This document shows positions 58,571 through 64,000 of a stretch of 64,000 nucleotides of DNA, piece by piece. Origin of the DNA: Phellopilus nigrolimitatus (Eukaryota; Basidiomycota; Agaricomycetes; Hymenochaetales; Hymenochaetaceae). Under the pieces are notes generated by a model that worked only from the letters and a program-made list of their open reading frames with translations, was not told the origin of the DNA and did not search any database. The stretch spans positions 248,001 to 312,000 of the forward strand of contig JAJOHG010000030.1 of assembly GCA_021029095.1 (NCBI GenBank), written 5' to 3'. The position numbers were made by a program, and so were the translations under genes. Numbering within the stretch: position 1 is the stretch's first letter; each line of letters starts with the position of its first letter.

Positions 58571-60369
58571 ACCAGTTCAGACGAAACGCTCGTATCCGAG
58601 GATACCAGCACCGAGGAAGGACGTGGCAAACGCCAAAAGAGGACATCGCGCCGTGTCCAACAACTCGAATACGATGAAGACGCCCCTCCACCACAGGCTA
58701 TGTCAGGCGAAGTCTGGCTAGCCGCAGGAGGAGACAACCAAGACGACCCGACCACCATCGCCCAAGTCAACAAACGCCCTGACGCCGCGCAATGGTACAA
58801 TGCCATGAACACCGAATCGAATGTTCTCATTCAGCGCGAAGTCTTCGAATACGTCGACCTTCCACCGGGCGCCAAAACCATTGGCTTGCGGTTTGTTCAC
58901 CGCACTAAGCGCCGGGCGGATGGAACCATCGATAAGTATAAATCTCGGTTGCTCAAGGTTTTTTGCAGGTCGATGGAGTGGATTATTACTCCGACGACAC
59001 ATTCGCACCCGTCGCTCGTCTCGCCACAGTTCGCGCCATATTGGCATACGCCGCTGCACACGATATGGAGATTCAGCAGATCGACATCAAGTCAGCATAC
59101 CTATACGGCAAACTTGACGACGACGAAATCATTTACGCACGGCCGCCGGCTGGTTATACCATGCCCGGCATCAAACCAGGACAAGTCTTGCGCCTTCGTA
59201 GGGCGCTTTATGGACTTAAGCAGTCAGGACGACGATGGTATCAGGTATTATGCAAGATGCTTGCCTCAGCAGGGCTAAGTCGTGCCAACAAAGAATATGC
59301 GGTTTGGTTTCGTCATCACCCAGATGGGGCCATGACAATAACATTCTCGCATGTTGACGATTTAACGCTTATTTCGAGCAGCGTCGCATACCTCGCCAAA
59401 TTAAAGGAATTAATCGGCAAACAGGTAGAGTTTACCGATGGAGGAGAAATTAATTGGCTTTTAGGCATTGAAATCAAGCGTGACCGCGCTAAACGAACGA
59501 TCATGCTACGCCAGCTCTCATACATCGACACCATCCTCCATCGATACGGTTTCGCCGACGCTCGTGACGCCAACACGCCTATGCTCCCCGATGCAAAACT
59601 AACGAAGGACAACTGTCCCACCAACGACGCCGACATCGAGGAAATGGCAAAGCGACCCTTTCGAGGCGCTACAGGAGCACTGCGATACGCTACGGACATC
59701 ACTCGCTACGATACCGCCTACGCAGTAGGACAACTCGTGCGGTTCATGGAGAACCCGGGCTACGCCCACTGGGAAGCTGTGAAGCGTGTCTTCCAGTATC
59801 TCAAAGCGACGAAGGAACAATGGTTAGTTTTGGGAGGAGAAGGACAAGGATTGGTTGGATATTCGGATGCGGACGGCATGTCCACTGAGGGACAACACGC
59901 CATTTCTGGCTACGTTTTCAAGTTATTCGGTGCCGCGATCTCATGGTCATCGAAGCGGCAGGAGATCGTTACACTCTCCACTACTGAAGCCGAGTACGTC
60001 GCCCTCACACATGCTGCCAAAGAAGCGATTTGGCTTGCAGACATCCTACACGACGTCCTCAAAATGAACACCCTCCCCGTCACCATCCTCTGTGACAATC
60101 AGTCGGCCCTCGCCACGGCCAAGGAGGAGCGGTTCCACCCTCGTACGAAACACATCGATATTCGTTACCACTGGGCCAAGGAGGAGCGGTTCCACCCTCG
60201 TACGAAACACATCGATATTCGTTACCACTGGATTCGCGAGCACGTTGACAAGTGTACTATTCACCTCGAATACGTCAAAACGGACGACAACGAGGCAGAC
60301 ATGTTTACCAAGGCGCTTGTCCCTGTTAAAGTCAAACGCTTCACCGAAAGACTCGGATTGCGCGTTTGA
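58571..60369 (+). pseudogene. Copia reverse transcriptase and RNase H
   Basis: The linker EYDEDAPPPQAMSGEVWLAA leads to DAAQWYNAMNTESNVLIQRE, YVDLPPGAKTIGLRFVHRTK and DGTIDKYKSRL. Near 58,950 the frame is lost: CGGTTGCTCAAGG lacks 1 or 4 bases compared with the expected RLVAQGFLQ. It resumes as QVDGVDYYSDDTFAPVARLA, QIDIKSAYLYGKLDDDEIIY, RRALYGLKQSGRRWYQVL and the RT active site FSHVDDLTL. RNase H motifs GYSDADGMST, LSTTEAEYVAL and ILCDNQSAL follow. A 57-bp in-frame tandem duplication (60118..60174, 60175..60231) doubles AKEERFHPRTKHIDIRYHW. Ends GLRV-stop. Confidence 0.93.
60118..60231 (+). repeat. 57-bp in-frame tandem duplication in RNase H
   Basis: Two identical 57-bp units encode AKEERFHPRTKHIDIRYHW twice next to the RNase H active site; related proteins have this segment once. 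Confidence 0.95.
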
Positions 60370-60376
60370 GGAGGAG
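60368..60376 (+). other. Polypurine tract of the copia element
   Basis: GAGGAGGAG immediately upstream of the 3' LTR, the expected plus-strand primer site. Confidence 0.75.
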
Positions 60377-60628
60377 TATTAGATAATTAGTATTACTCAT
60401 GGTCACTTACGGTCTCTTAGTCAGTTTCTATTGTCTTACTCATGTTGCTCGCTCAGCACTGTATCACATCATTATTGCGACATCTCTTTTGCTTACTGAT
60501 CATGTAGCCCTTGGGTATATAAGGGCAGCTACTCCTGTACGAATATACAAGTACTCTGAAGCCTCTGATCTGTGTGATCTCTCTGCGCTGCCGCTTTACC
60601 TAAGAAATACCTTTGTGGATTTCTATTA
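60377..60628 (+). repeat. 3' LTR of the copia element
   Basis: Starts TATTAGATAATTAG, ends GATTTCTATTA and is followed by ACTAC. Two differences from the 5' LTR in 252 bp. Confidence 0.92.
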
Positions 60629-61925
60629 ACTACGTATAACACCACATACACAATTCAACCATGGAGGCAGTGATGAGAAATATGTCTTTATGCGGCCTCG
60701 GCTTCTACCAGGTGGGCGCTATGCACTCCTTGTGAACAGGAGGGATCTACAACTCTGGTCGCTTGAGCACTCCACTTGTGTGTGGGTTGCCGAGCCACCA
60801 CATACCTATAATCTCCGCAACTGCGATACATTTGACTTTGAGCTTCTGCAGGATGGGAAAGTTCTCATTATCGCAGCCGGGTTTTCAAATCCAACTAGCA
60901 GGTGAGTACTATGTGTTGAAGAGTATCATATTAAACCTGTCAAGCTTATTCTTCTCTCACCAGGTCTGTCTATGTGTATAAATTTGATTTCGAGTCACGG
61001 AAGGGCACATGTGTCTTTAAGTGTGGCATTCCTTATTCTTCCGCTCCCCCTCAACTCATGGTCAGAGGCAAGCTTGTCATGTCATTTGTCTCCCGAGGAA
61101 ATCAGATAAACCTGTTCAATTGGAAGAAGTCTGAAGCAGTCATACTTGATTACCATCATGTGAATGTCGGTGTAAGTAAATTTTCTCATCTGGGTCTGTA
61201 TTCTTCTCAATCTAAGTATCGCTAATCATGATGACTTCTATGTGCCAATATAATTGCCGACAAAGCCATTGATGACACTTGTTGAAGACCATCACATTGT
61301 CACTGCACTAAGAGTTGGAACCAGTGATATCATGCTTGCTGCCATCTCGGTCTCCTCACTTGACGGAAAGTGGACAAATGTTCAAATCAGAAATTGGACT
61401 GAGTGGAGACATGCTGTATACTCTTTTTCTCGAGAGAATGGAGCTGAGAATCGAGGCGTTCTATGCTTAAAACTCCCAAGAGGGAATGGAAGGCACATGA
61501 TGCTCGAGCTGCACAGTATACTCGGGATGCACAGGATGCTCGGGATGCATGCATTCACGCCTGCATGGTACCCAAAGACAAAGACAGAGAACACTGACAC
61601 TGCAGAGATATTTGTTGCTGCATACGAAATCCTGGAAGATAAGACAGCATACCTCGTATCGTACCGAGTCCAGCTTTCACGCCAGAAGGCAGTGGCAACC
61701 TCAGACATTGCCTGGCACCTCTCGTTAATTGCACAAGACCGTGCAGCCATGACGACGATCCCCCAACCCAGCCTGTATGGGTCTGTGTATAACATCTCAA
61801 ATTCAGGGCGCATGTTCTCGCGAATCGGTCCGGAAGTTCATTGCCACCAGCTTTTCTGCAAGGACCAACAACCTGTGGGTTATGGTCGGATTCCGAGCTC
61901 AGCACGTAAAGAGAATCTGCAATAG
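60629..61925 (+). pseudogene. F-box protein gene, 3' part (split by copia insertion)
   Basis: Directly after the LTR the frame left at 44,532 resumes: RITPHTQFNHGGSDEKYVF, MRPRLLPGGRYALLVNRRD, LQLWSLEHSTCVWVAEPP. Exons end at 60901 and 61171, then 60964 and about 61266 start the next ones (VYVYKFDFESRKGTCVFKC; LMTLVEDHHIVTALRVGTSD). The C-terminal part (WTEWRHAVYSFSREN, VSYRVQLSRQKAVATSDIA) resembles the WD40-like tails of agaricomycete F-box proteins. The true end is uncertain: the frame stops at 61925 but a second open frame overlaps from 61777. Confidence 0.75.
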
Positions 61926-61989
61926 AAATCCGGCTCAGTCTAGACGGTGTACCAGTGTACCACTGGCTACCTTCCGATATCGTTGCGAA

Positions 61990-62140
61990 GCAGGTACAGG
62001 ATCGCGGTTGAGCACTGAGACAGATCAAGGATCGAGGACGAGCAGAGAGGATCGAGCACGAACGCGGACATGGATCAAGGATCAAGGATCAAGCGCGAAC
62101 GCGGACGTGGATCAAGGATCGAGGATCGACGCAGATGACA
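61990..62140. repeat. Degenerate ATCAAGG/ATCGAGG heptad tract
   Basis: Irregular repeats of GATCAAGG, GATCGAGG and GAACGCGGAC follow the F-box 3' end; three ATCAAGG units are in tandem near 62,072-62,094. Confidence 0.6.
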
Positions 62141-63177
62141 CAGGGATGATGAGTAGGGTCGCGGAGACATCACGGAGCACTCTTGATCAGTTTCCTTACA
62201 GGGATCGCGCACGGACCGTAGACAGAACATTGATTCGGTATTTAGTCAAGATAGAGGCATCTTGTACGAGGTCCCCCCCCTTTCGCGATCTATATACGGG
62301 GTCTTCCCCTTCGCGATCACCACACTGAATAGGATTGACACACACTTCTCATCTTCTCTCCTCTCGATCTCCTGTTCGCTCTTCTTGACTTCGCGATCGA
62401 CGCTTGATCCGTTTCTCGACACCGTCTTCGCTTCTGAACCTTACTCGACACCGTCGTCCATCTCGAACGGTCCGCGACCTCGACCTCACTGGATCGCCGT
62501 CTCGACAGCATCAATAGAGAGGGAACGAGTCATTGTCGCGTCGTCCCAGTGTTGAGTCCCCTGTTGGCTTTTCTCTCTTCTGGATCAAGGCACTGTAGAT
62601 TCCCCGAACCCTGTGGGCTGTCTTCGACCGTCTGCGCTACTTGCCCGAAAGGGTCTCGTAAACCTGGAACCAACCGCGGGGGTTTCAAAGTGTCTAGCTG
62701 ACCAAGACTCGACACACCAAACGACTGCGATCATGCTCCAGCCCTGCCACACGAAGGCCGTAACCTACTAGGAGTGCTCCGCGACGTGCTCGACGATCCA
62801 GATCGCGATCCAAGACACACTCCCAAGATCGAGGACGTCCACTGACTTCTCGATCTATCCGCCGCTTTCTCGATCCTGCCCATTGCGGGGTCCATCACTC
62901 TCTCCTTTCTTGATCCTGCCCGTCGCAGAGTCCGCCACTTTCTCAACTTGCCGCTGTACAGACAGCCCCCTCGCTGGCGCTGCCGTACAAGTGGAGCAGC
63001 CCGCCGGACTCTCGCCCAGAGGATCAGGGACGAACTCGGCCCTCGGCGACTCTTCGACGCCGAGAACCCTCGGCTGTCCCTACTCGCGTCCGAAACGGCT
63101 CGCGATCTATCAGTCACAGCACATGACGAGTGTCGCTCGGCAGCCGATCCATACCCGCTCGATCTCGGGGCTCGCCT
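62141..63177. other. Repeat-like region, element unidentified
   Basis: Contains TATATA within CGCGATCTATATACGGGG near 62,290, pyrimidine-rich blocks, and a minus-strand frame from 63261 to 62731 (MSPTSSAPSAKPKRGFVPRG, then Arg/Ser-rich). It may be part of another retroelement, but no diagnostic domain is seen. Confidence 0.4.
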
Positions 63178-63498
63178 CGGGCAGTTCAGATAGCCGAAGA
63201 AACCTCGCGGTACGAACCCTCGCTTCGGCTTCGCCGACGGCGCAGAAGAAGTAGGGGACATATCACGGGATGAGCAGGGTTAGGATCGGCGCATCGACCT
63301 CAGATAGTAGACGACCGAGTAGTTTAGCCGATCCTGTATTTTAGGCTCAGAGCTGCACCTCGGTGAGGGCAGCTTGCGCACCCCCTTCGTGTTCCCAGTA
63401 TTGACCATTTAGTTCATTTTCTCCACGGCCCGAGTCAGTGTATCTCATCGCCGAGTTCATTAGCTCGCGCTTTCGTTTCTCAGTCTTTAGTGCGCCTG
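63178..63498 (+). repeat. Left arm of terminal inverted repeat at window end
   Basis: The inverse complement matches 63680..64000 base for base where I compared it. The inner end is TTTAGTGCGCCTG. The arm contains the start of a frame beginning MSPTSSAPSAKPKRGF on the minus strand. The loop 63499..63679 is 181 bp of CT-rich sequence. Confidence 0.85.
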
Positions 63499-63679
63499 CG
63501 GCACTCCTCACGCTCTCGCTGTCTCTCGCCTCGACCGGCGTTCGCTCCGCGTCAGTTTTCCTCGCGTCTGTTTATCCCCTTTGGATCGGAGACACACGAT
63601 ATCCCTCAGTGTCTATCTGGCTGAGACTCGTTCTCGAGTCGTTAGGTTTGCACTGCAGCCCGTTACACTCACGTATATC

Positions 63680-64000
63680 CAGGCGCACTAAAGACTGAGA
63701 AACGAAAGCGCGAGCTAATGAACTCGGCGATGAGATACACTGACTCGGGCCGTGGAGAAAATGAACTAAATGGTCAATACTGGGAACACGAAGGGGGTGC
63801 GCAAGCTGCCCTCACCGAGGTGCAGCTCTGAGCCTAAAATACAGGATCGGCTAAACTACTCGGTCGTCTACTATCTGAGGTCGATGCGCCGATCCTAACC
63901 CTGCTCATCCCGTGATATGTCCCCTACTTCTTCTGCGCCGTCGGCGAAGCCGAAGCGAGGGTTCGTACCGCGAGGTTTCTTCGGCTATCTGAACTGCCCG
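63680..64000 (-). repeat. Right arm of inverted repeat, continues past window
   Basis: Mirror of the left arm; the plus-strand frame from 63919 (MSPTSSAPSAKPKRGF, VPRGFFGYLNCP) runs off the end. True arm length is therefore unknown. Confidence 0.85.

Larger units (their letters stand above)
44533..60628 (+). mobile_element. Ty1/copia LTR retrotransposon, heavily interrupted
   Basis: Bounded by two 252-bp LTRs and by ACTAC at 44528..44532 and 60629..60633. Gag, zinc knuckle, protease region, GAG-pre-integrase/integrase, reverse transcriptase and RNase H are all present but split by two palindromic MITEs and two 5.08-kb TIR elements. The integrase segment lies inverted. Removing the four insertions with their duplications gives 5,157 bp, a normal copia size, with integrase before reverse transcriptase as in Ty1/copia. 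It also carries a frameshift in RT and a 57-bp duplication in RNase H, so it cannot move on its own. Confidence 0.93.

Noticed and set aside
1..64000. CRISPR arrays, operons, bacterial promoters
   Set aside because: Introns, tRNA intron and gene families show a eukaryotic nuclear genome; no repeat-spacer arrays were seen.

Overview
This is a nuclear segment from a basidiomycete fungus, most likely an agaricomycete. The genes are dense and split by many short GT-AG introns (mostly 45-80 nt, donors GTRNGT or GTACNN). The gene families are fungal: DSC/Tul1 ligase, Nnf1, Hse1, Bud20, Aip3 domain, pirin, anoctamin, P450 and mitochondrial ArgJ. Ribosomal protein genes carry very small 5' exons. I cannot assign an order or genus.

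From 1 to 42,100 the window is ordinary euchromatin. In order it holds RSA4 (partial, -), a pirin (+), an intron-containing tRNA-Ser(CGA) (-), ribosomal eL33 (-), ArgJ (+), an anoctamin (-), a 3.4-kb stretch with no convincing gene, a large Ser/Pro-rich protein (+), a cytochrome P450 (-), a membrane-anchored coiled-coil protein (+), a possible small gene (+), HSE1 (-), MMS2 (+), BUD20 (-), an AIP3/Bud6 N-terminal fragment (-), the Golgi/ER ligase DSC1/TUL1 (-), NNF1 (+), the mitochondrial phosphate carrier (+), ribosomal eL37 (+) and an RVxF-motif protein (-). Several pairs are divergent with short shared promoters (RSA4/pirin, HSE1/MMS2, DSC1/NNF1). Exon joins for eL33, the coiled-coil gene, HSE1, MMS2, BUD20, NNF1, the phosphate carrier, eL37 and the RVxF gene add up to whole codons.

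From 42,100 to 64,000 the window is a transposon nest. An F-box gene that begins at 44,153 is split by a Ty1/copia retrotransposon with 252-bp LTRs (44,533-44,784 and 60,377-60,628) and a 5-bp target duplication (ACTAC). The F-box frame resumes exactly after the 3' LTR. The copia itself has been hit at least four times. Two palindromic hAT-like MITEs (386 and 365 bp, each with an 8-bp duplication) sit in gag. Two inverted, nearly identical 5.08-kb TIR elements flank the integrase. Subtracting these insertions and their duplications leaves 5,157 bp, a normal copia length. The integrase segment between the two big elements is inverted, and the 7-bp duplications are swapped between the two copies. 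That is what recombination between the inverted copies would produce.

The 5.08-kb element is the most unusual object here. I see no transposase in it, but it carries fragments of at least four host genes: ribosomal uL4, ribosomal eS26 (two partial copies), a BAR-domain protein and ribosomal uL30. Some retain spliceosomal introns, so they were captured as DNA. It looks like a Pack-type non-autonomous element with 7-bp target duplications and imperfect CA-starting TIRs. I could not place it in a known superfamily. A separate TA-flanked MITE lies at 43.2-43.6 kb, and the window ends inside another inverted repeat with a 181-bp loop.
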